Assembly (NCBI GenBank): GCA_032718865.1
Contig: JALUTQ010000039.1
Location: 1,488,001-1,552,000 of the forward strand
Length of the DNA: 64,000 nt
DNA from: Tilletia caries
Taxonomy: Eukaryota; Basidiomycota; Exobasidiomycetes; Tilletiales; Tilletiaceae
Direction of reading: 5' to 3'
Both the position numbers and the translations under genes were made by a program. The notes beneath the pieces are model-generated. The model worked only from the letters and a program-made list of their open reading frames with translations. It was not told the origin of the DNA and ran no database searches. Below, piece by piece: positions 37,175 to 48,274 of the stretch (positions within the stretch are counted from its first letter, which is position 1; each line of letters starts with the position of its first letter).

Positions 37175-40100
37175 CTATACAGCGTTAAGAGACAGATCAA
37201 GATACGTCAGCTCCTTGCCCTGTCGTATATGATCCGACAACTTTGCCAATGACTTGTTTGGGAGCTGATTCCTAGCATGCTCCAGCATAACCAATGCCAC
37301 CCTCTCCGACACCTTCTTCTCGATGGCGAGGTCCTTTATTTTGCTGATTATGCGCATTCGACGCTCGTAGTGCTTGCGGTCCTTCTCGGATGATCGCCAA
37401 GCCGCGCCCCACTCCTCGTCCATTCTTTCCACCGACAACATTCCCTTCAGACCATCCTTGTACTCCCGCCAGAGCTCAGCGCAAGAGCTGATTCCTCTGT
37501 CCTGCTCCATGGCCGGCATGACCTTGTTGGCGACGAGAGAGGGAGACGAAGAGGATGTGGCCGAGAGGCCGTGAAGTCTAGAGCGCTGACCGATACGTGA
37601 AACTGCGGAGGTGGTTGCTGCTGCTGATGCTGCTGAGATCAAAGACGAGGGTGATGTCACAGAAGAGGACGAAGGGCCAGCAAGAGAAGAGGCTGAGAGA
37701 CAAGTGACAAGTGATGTAGAAAGGCAAGGACAGATCAATCACCTAGTGAGTAGGATCAACGCACAGGGCCAGCACTACTCACGAGATGAAAGAGACGAGC
37801 CACCATTTGCAGCAAGAAGGAACCCCAGAATACCACGCAAGGTTGCGTGCAGCTCGTTTGTCTGCTGCTGTTGCTGCTCTCTCATCCCGTGCAGCAGCTC
37901 GACCACCATTTCAAGGTCGCGTTCAACGTCCTCCCGCAGCTCCTTGAGACCTTCATCGACGTGCTGCTGCGTGGCCGAAGAGTGTGCCTGGATCTGCTCG
38001 GCGAGCAAAGGCAGAACCGCGCGCAGCTGGTCGTCGCCCGATGTGTCAGGCTTCTCGAGTGTCCTGAGGAGCTCGTTCTCGTAGCTGATGAATGCGTCGG
38101 AGTGGAACATGGCATGGCTCCAGAGATAGAGCTACGGAAACTCTTTCTTCAGCAGCACAGCATCCTGCAGCAGGACGGGACGAAGGCGAATGAGGAGGCG
38201 CACGAAAGCACGCGATGCGATGTTGATTTCGACCGGTGAACCATCCGCAGCCTGTCCGCTAGCGATGGCAGTATCCCTGAACAGCACAAAACGAATGGAA
38301 GGATTCACATCAGTTAGGAGCAGAGAAGAGAGAGAGGCAGAGAGTGCAAGAGAACGAAGGGAGAGAAGAACGGGAACGGAAAGAGAAGGGAAGAGCGACC
38401 GACCCGACCGAGCAGATGGATGGATGGATGGATGGATGCAACTACGCCCGCGCAGCCGCCACAACTTGACCACAACCAACCCTGGCTGCGCAACCGCAGT
38501 CACGCGCGCACTGTCCAGAGAGGAGAGCAGCACCTGGGCGGGCAGCAGGGCAAGGCAAGTGCAAGCGGAGGGCAGGCGAGCGAAAAAGGGGAGCAGAGCA
38601 GCTGGGAGGAGAAAGAAGCCAGAGGTAGGGAGAGGGGAAGGTGGGTGGATAGGGAGAGGAAGAGACAGCGGCAAGGACAAAAGGGAGGAGAGAAGAAGAG
38701 GGGCTGGGAAGGGGTTCACAGAGACTACTCACCATGCATCAGCTTGAGGGAAGACGCGCTCAAGGAGCTCCTGAGGAGGGGGAACGTCGCGACGGAGGAA
38801 GTAAGACCCGCCGTCCGCATGGAACCCGGCATGAACGCGAAGCACCGGTCGCGGTAGGCGGGTCAAGTAGCACGTCTCCATCGTCGTCTGGTTCCACCGA
38901 CCCGCTCTCCTGACCGAAGCCTCAGGCGCACCCTTAGCCTCAGCGAGTTGAGCGCCGGACTTTCGAGCTGCATGGGTTTTTGGCGGTGGTCAAGACCCCG
39001 CACGCTTTGAACGCCGCGTCCAGCGCCTTGCCATGAGTCTCGTCGCCAATCGGGTCGGTGCTGCTCTTTGGAGCCTTGATCACCTTCATATCGTACCACA
39101 GAGATGATTGGCTCAAGTCGGGGAATGCTTCAGCGCTGTGATGGAATCTACAGCAATATAAGTCAATTGAACAATGGATGAGGCAGTCAGAGAGGATGGA
39201 CAGAACGGAACAACGACGCGCCAGCACAAGAAAGCAGCAGACCTAGTAGGGTTCATACTCACCTCGAAAACAGGTAGAGAGCCAGTGCACCAACTGGACA
39301 CAGCTGGACATCCCTGTTGCGCATAAACGACCCGTACTCCACTCGACCTGCTTGATTCGTTTTTCCATTGGCCAGCAACAGTACCACGGCAAAGCAACTT
39401 GAGGGGCCTTCCCCTTCCAGCTCGAGATGGTGAAGGTCGGCGAGCTCAAGTTTTCGCGCGTTGTCTCCTCGTAGAAGGGCGTAATGAGAGATAAGGAAAG
39501 CCAGTCGGTCTCGCAGCCCTATCTCGCTGTTGCGCAAGAGGAAGTAGTTGCTGACATCCCCGAATTGAGTCTGACTGTATCCGTCAAGTGCAGTCCCTGA
39601 CAAACAAAGGAAGAGAACCATGATGAGCTCAAGGCGAAGAACATGGTGAAAGGAGGAAACAGACTGAGAGAGGAGGAAGATCAAACATCATCATCACTCA
39701 CCAATGCCACGATCCACATACTCGCGCTTCTTGCGATCCCGTTCCTCGAGCGTCCGAGTACCGAGCATCATCCGGACCGGACCAGGGCGTGGATGAGCGG
39801 CCGAGTTGACTCCGCGAGCTTGCTGCTGTGTGTAGAGATCAATGACGGCGGCGACGTATAGCTTCACGGTGCTATCCGAAAGCGTCTTCTTCACCACCAC
39901 GCCATCCCCGCCGAGGGACTTCTTCTGTCGCTTTGGCGCACGATGAAGAACCCGCTCTTCCAGAAACAGATGCAACTTTGCAGAAGTAACTTGATACCTT
40001 GCAAACAGAGAGAAGATAAGGGACCACTGTCAGCTTGCGGGAAGAGATGACATGGCACCACTGACTGCCACCAATTGATCAAATACTCACTGTGTCATCG

Positions 40101-40363
40101 CCTCGAAACCTTTCTCTTCGCACCACTTCCTCCACTCCTGCTGCTTTGGATTGTAGGTACGCGATGTGTTAGGGGGGGGGTCGCACATCAATTGCCCGTG
40201 TGACCGTCCGGAGCATCGACGCCTGCATGGACATCTCTAGCTCGGCCGGAGTGAGAGGCTTTGGAGCGATACCAGCCGCAGGAATCACAGCCACGGCGTT
40301 GCTAGTGCTCGCGGCTGTCATCACGGCCGAGGTATCTTTTGCCTTGCGCTTGCTGCCTGCCAT
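37175..40363 (-). mobile_element. Crypton-like tyrosine recombinase element, inactivated
   Basis: A broken gene whose domains match Crypton-type tyrosine recombinases (Ndc10-like core plus GCR1_C DNA-binding tail). Exons on the minus strand: 40363-40091, 39997-39702, 39596-39263, 39147-38733, 38276-37783, 37692-37175; about 775 codons if lesions are ignored. The first part has TYNPKQQEWRKWCEEKGF. The core has LRGDNARKLELADL (first catalytic Arg), GKTNQAGRVEYGSFMRN, LCPVGALALYLFSR, THAARKSGAQLAEAKG (His-X-X-Arg) and CYLTRLP (candidate Tyr). The tail has LWREYKDGLKGMLSVERM and RRMRIISKIKDLAIEKK. Three lesions break it: an extra base in a C9 run (40172-40180), an extra base in an A5 run (38977-38981) just before the His-X-X-Arg motif, and an in-frame TAG at 38132-38134. 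Element ends were not found. The intron at 38277-38732 is long and carries a GATG microsatellite. Confidence 0.8.
38414..38438. repeat. GATG microsatellite inside the Crypton-like gene
   Basis: Six tandem copies of GATG lie in the proposed 456-nt intron of the recombinase gene, in a purine-rich setting. Confidence 0.8.
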
Positions 40364-40778
40364 TGTTGTGTGACAAAGACGATAGAAACTGGAGATGGTC
40401 TGATGGGAGGTGAAGGCATCGTGTTCGCACTCTTTTCTCTCTCTCTTTGTGTAAGCAGCCCGCTTCTGTTCAGCTACAATCGAAGTGTACAGTTTCATTA
40501 GGAAGTTCCATCTGAGAGGTTTGAAATTTGTAAAGCTCCGCTGCGCGGCGCTGTTATGGGCGTTATTAGAAACTGCATTGGACTGGTCAATGGACTAAGT
40601 CCGGACACACCCAGTGGCCTCACTTGATAATTGTTAGTTCTCTTCTCCGGGACTTCTCCTTCCAATGTGCGCAAGCAAGTTCTGCAGCACCCCACAGAGT
40701 CCCAAGGGTACGATCTCACCTCAGCTCGTCTTGGCCCCGCTTCTCAATCACTCACGGACAACCATTTGTTCTTCCGTA

Positions 40779-41506
40779 CACCGCCAACGAAATCTCAGTC
40801 TCATTAGGACTTGGGGAGAGACTTGACAGATCCTTGGGAAACATAAGACCCGAAAGGTGAAACGAAGTCTAGCGCCCCTTTTGGAGAAGTCTTGTGAAGA
40901 CAGGAAAAAAATCTTGAGGAAGACTTGGGGGAGCGGCTTGGGGAAGCACTTGCCAGCTTATGTAATGCACTCTGACCAACTCTATTTTGGGCGCCGATCT
41001 GAGCTAGCGCGTCTCAACAGACCCTGGCGTCTGGCTTTGTCCACCCATGACCCACGCATGCCATCCTGCTTCACCATGCAGCGTCCTCACCATCCAGCCT
41101 CAACACCTCCAGTCACCTACATGTAACGACGACCCGCCAAAGACGGCGCTGTGGCGTGTTGCCTTTGCACCTTTGCTTGCTCCTTGTCGAATGCGACGAT
41201 GTTCGATAAAATTGCAAAGACCCGTGACTCGGGTTCGCTGCGAGACTCACGCTAAAGACCAGCCATTTGAACGTCACGTGACAAGAAGCTGCGTGCCGCT
41301 CGAAAATGAGCAAAAAGCTGCCAGAAGTCTCCCTCAGGGCTCCGTGGCAGGGTTTGCCCAAGTCTTGATGGGGCGAGCCTTGTCCAAGACTTTGGTGCTC
41401 AGACTGCCAAAAGTTCCCATGCGCAGTCTCATCGAGCCTCCATATGATGATTTCCAAAGAATTAGGCCCCCCAGGCTTATACAAGACTGGGATTTCGTTG
41501 GCGGTG
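40779..41506. mobile_element. 728-bp non-autonomous TIR element with TA duplication
   Basis: The ends are inverted repeats of 23 bp with one mismatch. The left end starts CACCGCCAACGAAATCTCAG and the right end, read backwards, starts CACCGCCAACGAAATCCCAG. Each end is flanked by TA (40777-40778 and 41507-41508). The matching position in the other repeat copy reads CCGTACATATTTG with one TA and no insert, so the element inserted into a TA dinucleotide and duplicated it, as Tc1/mariner and related elements do. No transposase is encoded: the longest frames inside (about 130-160 codons) have no recognisable domain, so it would need a transposase from elsewhere. Confidence 0.88.
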
Positions 41507-41675
41507 TACATATTTGCGCTTTCACACTGCCCTGGATCTGATCATATACGGAAGATGAAGCGGTGAAGAGTGAAGACAGAGCTCCGTGTGCAATTTTTGG
41601 AGGAGGGATAGGGAGAAGGAGGGATGCGTACAGTCATGGTATTCCTACCCCTTCTTGCGACGGCCGACGACAGCT

Positions 41676-42267
41676 TCAAGCATTTCCGAGCCATTTCTGG
41701 ACATGTCCCGAGAAATCTAGGCTGGCCTGGGTCGCCTTATTTTGCGCACTGAGATACTGTTGCCGTAACAGGGGTGGTAAGCTGTGGAGGTCGGTGTACC
41801 CTTCCGCATGCAGCTGCGCCCGGAGACGCTGCTCTTCCTGCAAGCGGTTAACTATGTGTTCCGCGCAATCGAAGGTCATGCCCTGTAAGTGTTACTGAAG
41901 GATCGCCTCATGCTGGAGTTACGGACACTCACTGCCCATCGTCGCAAGTCGTTCGTATTCTTCTTGTGCGTATTCTGGGATTCGTCCTGACTCGACCAAG
42001 CGGGCGAATCTCCGCATTTCGGTTTCAGTTACGTGGGTCCCTCCGGCGCGGGCTTGCAGCTGTACATCATGAAAACATGCATGTCGAGCGTCAGATCGAA
42101 GGTAGCCAAACATCAGACAGAACGATCGATGTACTCACATTTGGTGCCTGGGGCAGAGTCGGGCAGGAGAGGCAGCCCGTTCCCGGCAGAGGCGCAGAGG
42201 TGGCTCCTGTGGTGAAAAGGAGCAGGAGCAGGAGAGGAAAGAGGAGGAGGAGGCGAGGGTAGAACAT
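41676..42267 (-). CDS. Small secreted protein, paralogue A
   Basis: Exons on the minus strand: 42267-42139, 42059-41933, 41851-41676; 143 residues. The N terminus is a strong signal peptide (MFYPRLLLLFPLLLLLLF then TTGATSAPLPG) with likely cleavage near SAP. The mature part has two Cys soon after (GTGCLSCPTLPQ), then a hydrophilic helical stretch (THVTETEMRRFARLVESG, RIPEYAQEEYERLATMG) and a C-terminal helix (NRLQEEQRLRAQLHAEGY through VQKWLGNA). The third-exon acceptor is uncertain: the nearer AG (at TTACAG) breaks the frame, and the one at ACATAG keeps it, which would remove a short Cys-containing segment. No known domain is seen. A near-identical gene lies in the right repeat copy. Small size, secretion and fast exon change make it effector-like by analogy only. 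Confidence 0.72.
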
Positions 42268-42396
42268 TGATGTTGAGAAAAATGTGGGTGGCTTGTGGCA
42301 GCAAGAAGAGAAAGCAGCAAGTCGAGCTGTAGAAGAGACGGATAAGTCTATGGAAGATGGATGATAAAGCTTGGGATCAGTATGGACAACCCGCTC

Positions 42397-42406
42397 GTAT
42401 ATATAC
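42397..42406. promoter_or_regulatory. TATA-like palindrome upstream of secreted paralogue A
   Basis: GTATATATAC lies 130 bp upstream of the start codon. The same ten bases are kept at the matching place in the other copy. Confidence 0.45.
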
Positions 42407-42710
42407 CCTTCGCCCTCAACGTGGCTGTTCACTTCAAGCCATATCCCGCCCGTAGTGGTCAGAATATGAGGCGGGTCAGTCGGGGCGTCAACGGTGTCTG
42501 TAGATGAATGACGGGGCGTCACCAGTGTCTGAGGCAACCTCTGAGAAGAAAAGAGAAGAGCCCAGAATATGAGGCGGGTCAGTCGGGGCGTCAACGGGGC
42601 GTCAAGTGTCTGTGTATAGGAATAAGACCGTCTCTGAGAAGGAAAAAGAAGAGCGCGGGCGACGAGGGACGAGGTTTGTGACTTGTGAGGTATCGGCGGA
42701 ATGCCGAATG

Positions 42711-43833
42711 GTGGGAGCTTACATTCTTCACAATATCAAGGTGAGTATGTGAGTGTGGTCACTGGTCTGGTGACTCAGTACCTCCATGTACATGGACCTC
42801 TTTTTCTCACGCTCTCATGCATGTTCTCTGTTCTCTCTTGACGCAATATGTACCGCCATACCACGATCATTAAATATCAAACCCCAACAGCCGCAACAAC
42901 TGGCAAAACTCGGACGGTCATTTCTGATCGTCTGATCTGGAGCGCCCAGAGATTGTTCCATATGCACATGGTGAGGCACGAGTCACGCAGTTACGACGGC
43001 GTTCCAGGCGAATAGCTCATCTCCCTCTCACCTGAAGTACATGGCGCCATCGAGTCGCCCTTGGCAACCCGTCTTCATCTGCCCCTCTTCGCTGCGCCCT
43101 CTGCTCGGCCTTCGGAAATTGACATTTTGTGACTAACGCCCCTTCCTGTTTGTCGCCCTCTAGATCGAGCTCTGATGCGTCGGCCCTAGAAGGCGACAGC
43201 ACACCCATCACTTGTGCAGGAAGGGCCACTTCGACGTGATCGACACCGTCCTCGTCCCTTTGTTGACCTTTGCTGCCACAACTTTTGACCCTACATATCA
43301 GGTTTGATGCTCGCGGATTACGGCCAACGAGGCGATAATGAACGATGAACGAGGTCGCAAAATGAGAAGGCAACGGCCGCGGCGGAGAAAATCAGGGCCC
43401 AGTCACAGGCGCGAGAGCTGTTCAGTTGCAGGCGCCCGCCCTATATGAGCAACTTTTCAGGGCGACCGCTCGGGCGCGCGCTCGCAACTTGGCTTAAGAA
43501 GGACTGACAAGTGACATCCGTCTTTTTTCTGTTCATTTTGCTGCGCTCGGTTCTGATCTTCTGGAGCTCATCGCTCGTCCTCATAAGAAAGACCGACGAG
43601 CGGATTCTGATCGCCCTTTCCACTTCTTTTTTTATTCTCGTACACCTTGACTACTGAATCTTTCTCCCTTCACTCGCGCCTCTCCTTTCCACTTCCACTT
43701 CCCCATCACTTGAACCTCCCTGGTCGTGCCTAGACTCAGGAAAGGCCTCGGGTCTCTCCCACTCATTAACCCCTTCAGCCACATTCGTTTTCTATTTGCT
43801 TCGCCTCGTCTCTGGTCCCATCCCAGGAACAAG
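42711..43833. other. Tannase upstream region, no supported gene
   Basis: 1.1 kb between the repeat copy and the tannase-like gene. The last 200 bp are CT-rich as expected for a promoter and leader. A 118-codon minus-strand frame (43017-43373) shows no known domain and I do not call it. Confidence 0.45.
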
Positions 43834-46396
43834 ATGCGCCTATCACTGTCACTTCTCCTCGCGGCCGCCGCAGTGACGTGCTCGTCCGCGGATTCTCCCC
43901 CAAACCCTGTTCAGCCTGTCGGCCCGACGACTCCGGGACAGTCTACCGGCATCGAACGTGCAGGTCCTGAAGCTCAAAAGCGATGCGCGTGGCTCGCCGC
44001 CAACTTCGCCTCGAAATCTTCTCAGCCGATCAATAACACGTTCACGGAGTACTATCCTGAGGGATCGAACCCGTCCCTCGAGCTCCTGGTGGCACGATAC
44101 CCGGAAGGAACGCTGCCTTCTGAGTTCCTGCCGAACTTGCAAGAGACGATCTCTGAAGTTGGTCCTGACATCGATATCAGTGCCGACGGAGGCTACGGCA
44201 AGGCTGGAGGACGCACAGGAAGCCATGGTCCTCTCGGCTCGCTTCCAGCCTTCTGCCGCTTTGGCGGTAATTTGCCTACGAGCGCTCTCACCGCAGTGCT
44301 CTTCGAAGTCTGGCTCCCGCTCGCTAGTGATCCTTTGATCCCGCTCGCTGCGCCCAATTCGTCTGATTACCCAACTAGCACGACCCCAATCGTTCTAGGG
44401 AACGACGGAACCATTATCAAAGGGCCGCCTTCCCTCCTTCACCCTAAAAGCTCAAGTCCTGAAGCACCCAGCATAGCATCAGCTCTTCCCCTTTCTGTTA
44501 CTGCCGCCGCGCCAGATGATATCAAACCCCCTCCTCGCACACCTCTATCTCGACGACTCCTCAAACAACATAAACAACACAGCGACCATCACTCTGCCAA
44601 AGCGATCTCCGGAGATGATGTCTTCGGAACCACCCCGGACTTCGATGGCTGGAACGGCCGGCTTCTGTTCATCGGAAACGGAGGACAGCGCGGATTCGTT
44701 CCTTTGCCTGACCTCAAACAGGCGATGTCTCGACACCGCTTTGCTGTTGCTGGCTCGAACGCGGGCCATTTCTCCTCCACTCGTGGCACGACGTGGGCAT
44801 TGGGCCCACAAGGTGCCGACGCGGCTCGTGACTGGTCCAGTCGAGCTGTGCATGTTGCCCGGCAGGCCAGTCTGGAGGTGATTGATCTGTTCTACGGATC
44901 AACAGCGGGCGCGCGAGTCAAGGGAGACCCGAATCCGTCCAAGTTCAGCCCAGATCGTCTTCGCTCCTACTATTCTGGTTGCTCCGCTGGTGGAGCGCAA
45001 GGATTCGGCTCCGTTCAAGACTACCCTGAGGACTTCGATGGCGTTCTCGTGGGTGCCCCTGCTATCTACTTCAACAGGGTCAACCATGGTCAGATCCACA
45101 CTCAAGGGGTATGTTTCCCGGCCTTTCTCGTTCTGAACACCACAGCGACAGATGGCTGATTTTGCTCTGTCTCCCTTTCACAGCGTCATCGTAAACATGT
45201 TGCCGGCGCTGGGTATTTCGACATCAAACTCCTCACCACCTCGGTCCGTGACCTCGTCCTGGAGCAGTGCGATGCTCTGGACGGACTCAAGGATGGTGTC
45301 ATCAACGAAGCGTACACCTGCAAGCCAGACTTCGACCCTCTCCTGTGTGGGAGCACATCGAAGTGGGGTCAAGATGCTGCGGCGTGCTTCGATTCGACAC
45401 AGTGAGTTCTGATGCACGCTCAAAGCTTTGTGCAGAGGAAGTCAACTGATTGCGTCGCTTCATCTCCCATTTCGTTCAGGCTGGCAAATCTCAAGGAGCT
45501 CTTCCAGCCGACTATCTACAACAGCACCTTCGTGTACGACCGCTACCTTCCTGGTCTCGATATTTCATCAGATTCACTCACCGGTGCGGCAGACAAGGCG
45601 ATTGGCTGGATCACCAATGCAGTCCTGCAGAACCAGACCGCTCCCGGCTTCGATGGATACAACAATGAGACGCTCGAAATATTCCAGAAGGGCCAGGACC
45701 TCAATCTGGGAGGGTCGAACGTTGACAATCCGGTGAGTAGCAAGTAGTGACCGGATTCTATGAGCACCTGTCAAACCTTTCGTGCCCTGACCGCTGTTCT
45801 TCAATATGCCCAGGACATTTCCGCCTTCCTGAATGGTGGCAAGCGCAAGTTGATCCACTACCACGGCCTCGGTGACCTCACCATCAGTCCAGCTGCCTCG
45901 ATTCGCTATCACGACGAGGTCTCGTCCGCCGTCCAGGGCAAGACGTCTGGCCCTCTTTCCGACTCGTACCGCCTTTTCTCTATCCCAGGGATGGGTCATT
46001 GTCGTAGCGGGCCTGGGCCGTGGCTTTTCGGTGGGCCAACGCAGAGAGATGCCGGAAACACTCCTCTCCAATGGGACACGGTGCGTAGTCGGAATTGATG
46101 TTTCCTCAGTTGCCTTTTGACGTTAACCTATCATCCTCCTGTCTCCACAGAGACACGACATGCTGCTGTCCCTGGTTGGATGGACCGAAGGGAAGTGGGA
46201 CCCCACGTACCAGGTTGGAGCAGCTTACAACTCTCAGACGAGCGCCGAAGCGAACAACTACACGACGTGGTCGCGCCAGTACGGCTTGCGACACACTCGC
46301 AAGCTTTGCCCTTGGCCACAGGTTGCGCACTACGACGGCCATGGCCGAACGGACGGGCCGCGCGCGTTCCGGTCTTTTGATTGCCAGGACCCCTGA
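43834..46396 (+). CDS. Secreted tannase / feruloyl esterase family hydrolase
   Basis: Extracellular serine esterase that would release gallic or hydroxycinnamic acids from plant polymers; the exact substrate is unknown. Exons 43834-45108, 45184-45401, 45480-45732, 45814-46080, 46151-46396; 752 residues. A signal peptide (MRLSLSLLLAAAAVTCSSA) starts it. The nucleophile motif is YYSGCSAGGAQG (Ser384, preceded by Cys383) and the catalytic His is followed by Cys in IPGMGHC, the paired-Cys 'CS-D-HC' arrangement of this family. LDGLKDGVI matches the calcium-loop region. Between FEVWLP (157-162) and WNGR (273-276), normally only a few residues apart, there is a roughly 108-residue insertion rich in Pro, Ser and Thr with a Lys/His cluster, in frame and inside one exon. 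The gene lies between the two direct-repeat copies. Confidence 0.92.
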
Positions 46397-46961
46397 TGCC
46401 TGACGCCTGACGACTCCAGGTGCCCTGTCTCTTTGTTGAAAGAGTATGCTCCGCGTCGTCCTCTATACCACTTCTCCACCCTTCCACTTTGCTTCTGCCA
46501 TTCTCATCTCCACGACCCGTATGTATACATCGTCGATCACACTATCCTTTCAGCACGGTCTTTACTCTTCAATCGCTTCTTTCTCTCAATCATTCAATGC
46601 AGTCTTCGTTGCTTCAGATTCCAGAGAAGACTTCCCATCTCGTCTCCGGACTACCGGACTTCTGCTTCCAATGTTAACGCAAGCAAGTTGTTCAACATCC
46701 CACAGAGTCCCAAGGTACGATCTCACCTCAGCTCGTCTTGGCCCTGCTTCTCAATCACTCACGGACAACCATGAATGCTTCTTCTTCTTCCGTACATATT
46801 TGCGCTTTCACACTGCCCTGGATCTGATCATATACGGAAGATGAAGCGGTGAAGAGTGAAGACAGAGCTCCGTGTGCAATTTTTGGAGGAGGGATAGGGA
46901 GAAGGAGGGATGCGTACAGTCATGGTATTCCTACCCCTTCTTGCGACGGCCGACGACAGCT

Positions 46962-47553
46962 TCAAGCATTTCCGAGCCATTTCTGGACATGTCCCGAGAA
47001 ATCTAGGCTGGCCTGGGTCGCCTGGTTTTGCGCACGGAGATACTGTTGCCGTAACGGGGCTGGTAAGCTGTCCAGGTCGGTGTACCCTTCCGCATGCAGC
47101 TGCGCCCGGAGACGCTGCTCTTCCTGCAAGCGGTTAACTATGTTTTCCGCGCAATCGAAGGTCATGCCCTGTAAGTGTTACTGAAGGATCGCCTCATGCT
47201 GGAGTTACGGACACTCACTGCCCATCGTCGCAAGTCGTTCGTATTCTGCTTTTGCGTATTCTGGGATTCGTCCTGACTGGACGAAGCTGACGAATCTCCG
47301 CATTTCGGTTTCAGTTACGTGGGTCCCTCCGGCGCGGGCTTGCAGCTGTACATCATGAAAACATGCATGCCGAGCGTCAGATCGAAGGTAGTCAAACATC
47401 AGACAGAACGATCGATGTACTCACAGTTGGCGCCTGGGGCAGAGTCGGGCAGGAGAGACAGCCCGTTCCCGGCAGAGGCGCAGGGGTGGCTCCTGTGGTG
47501 AAAAGGAGCAGGAGCAGGAGAGGAAAGAGGAGGAGGAGGCGAGGGTAGAACAT
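46962..47553 (-). CDS. Small secreted protein, paralogue B
   Basis: Paralogue of the gene at 41676-42267 with identical structure: exons 47553-47425, 47345-47219, 47137-46962; 143 residues, no frameshift. The signal peptide is unchanged. By eye the coding exons differ from paralogue A at 17 sites in 432 bases. Thirteen change the protein, including six of six changes in exon 2, where FARLVE is FVSFVQ and AQEEY is AKAEY. The same third-exon acceptor problem exists in both copies. No known domain is seen, and the function is unknown. Confidence 0.72.
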
Positions 47554-47682
47554 TGCTGTTGAGAAAAATGTGGGTGGCTTGTGGCAGCAAGAAGAGAAAG
47601 CAGCAAGTCGAGCTGTAGAAGAGACGGATAAGTCTATGGAAGATGGATGATAAAGCTTGGGATCAGTATGGACAACCCGCTC

Positions 47683-47692
47683 GTATATATAC
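47683..47692. promoter_or_regulatory. TATA-like palindrome upstream of secreted paralogue B
   Basis: GTATATATAC lies 130 bp upstream of the start, identical in place to that of paralogue A. Confidence 0.45.
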
Positions 47693-47886
47693 CCTTCTCC
47701 CTCAACGTGGCTGTTCACTTCAAGCCATATCCCGCCCGTAGTGGTCAGAATATGAGGCGGGTCAGTCGGGGCGTCAACGGGGCGTCAAGTGTCTGTGACC
47801 TGTGTATAGGAATATCTGTAAGACCGTCTCTGAGAAGGAAAAAGCAGAGCGCGGGCGACGAGGTTTGTCAGGTATCGACGGAATGG

Positions 47887-48274
47887 TCACTGCTGACGAT
47901 GACAGAGGGAGGGAAGCGCGTGAGCAGTCAGCATTCAGCAGCGGGCCCAGCACAAGGATGAAAGACGAGAGGGAATGAATGATGGGGGATTGTTGGGTGG
48001 TGGAGAGATGGATGGGGAGCTGACCGAGATTGGCCCTGAGCATGCGCCCGATGGGGGAGCGCACTGGCCACCCTCCGTACTGCCCAGTCCCACCCAACCT
48101 TCGCTGATGTTGTCCTCATCTTGAACGCAAATCCTCTTCGTTCCTACCACCATCTTCGCTGCCCTGCCACCGCACTAAGCACTGCAGCCTCCATAGCAGA
48201 GATCTCACAGCGCACGTCGCGAGAAAGTACCGCAAATTGGCCCCAATCCTCCTCCGTCCCTTGACCCCTCCAAG
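47887..48274. other. PDB1 promoter region
   Basis: 388 bp between the right repeat copy and PDB1. It is C-rich near the start codon, with no TATA box and no other gene. Confidence 0.5.

Larger units (their letters stand above)
40643..42710. repeat. Direct repeat, left copy (interrupted by a TIR element)
   Basis: This segment matches 46644-47886 in the same orientation. From 41511 to about 42480 the two copies align without any gap at a constant offset of 5286 bp. Left of 41511 the homology continues (for example CGATCTCACCTCAGCTCGTC at about 40699) but is interrupted by the 728-bp element. Beyond 42480 this copy has an extra internal duplication: AGAATATGAGGCGGGTCAGT occurs at 42461 and again at 42564. 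The end at about 42710 is where similarity fades. Confidence 0.9.
46644..47886. repeat. Direct repeat, right copy (empty site)
   Basis: This matches 40643-42710 in the same orientation but lacks the 728-bp TIR element and the second internal duplication. The empty integration site reads CCGTACATATTTG at 46790-46802. The copy ends about 390 bp before the PDB1 start codon. Confidence 0.9.
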
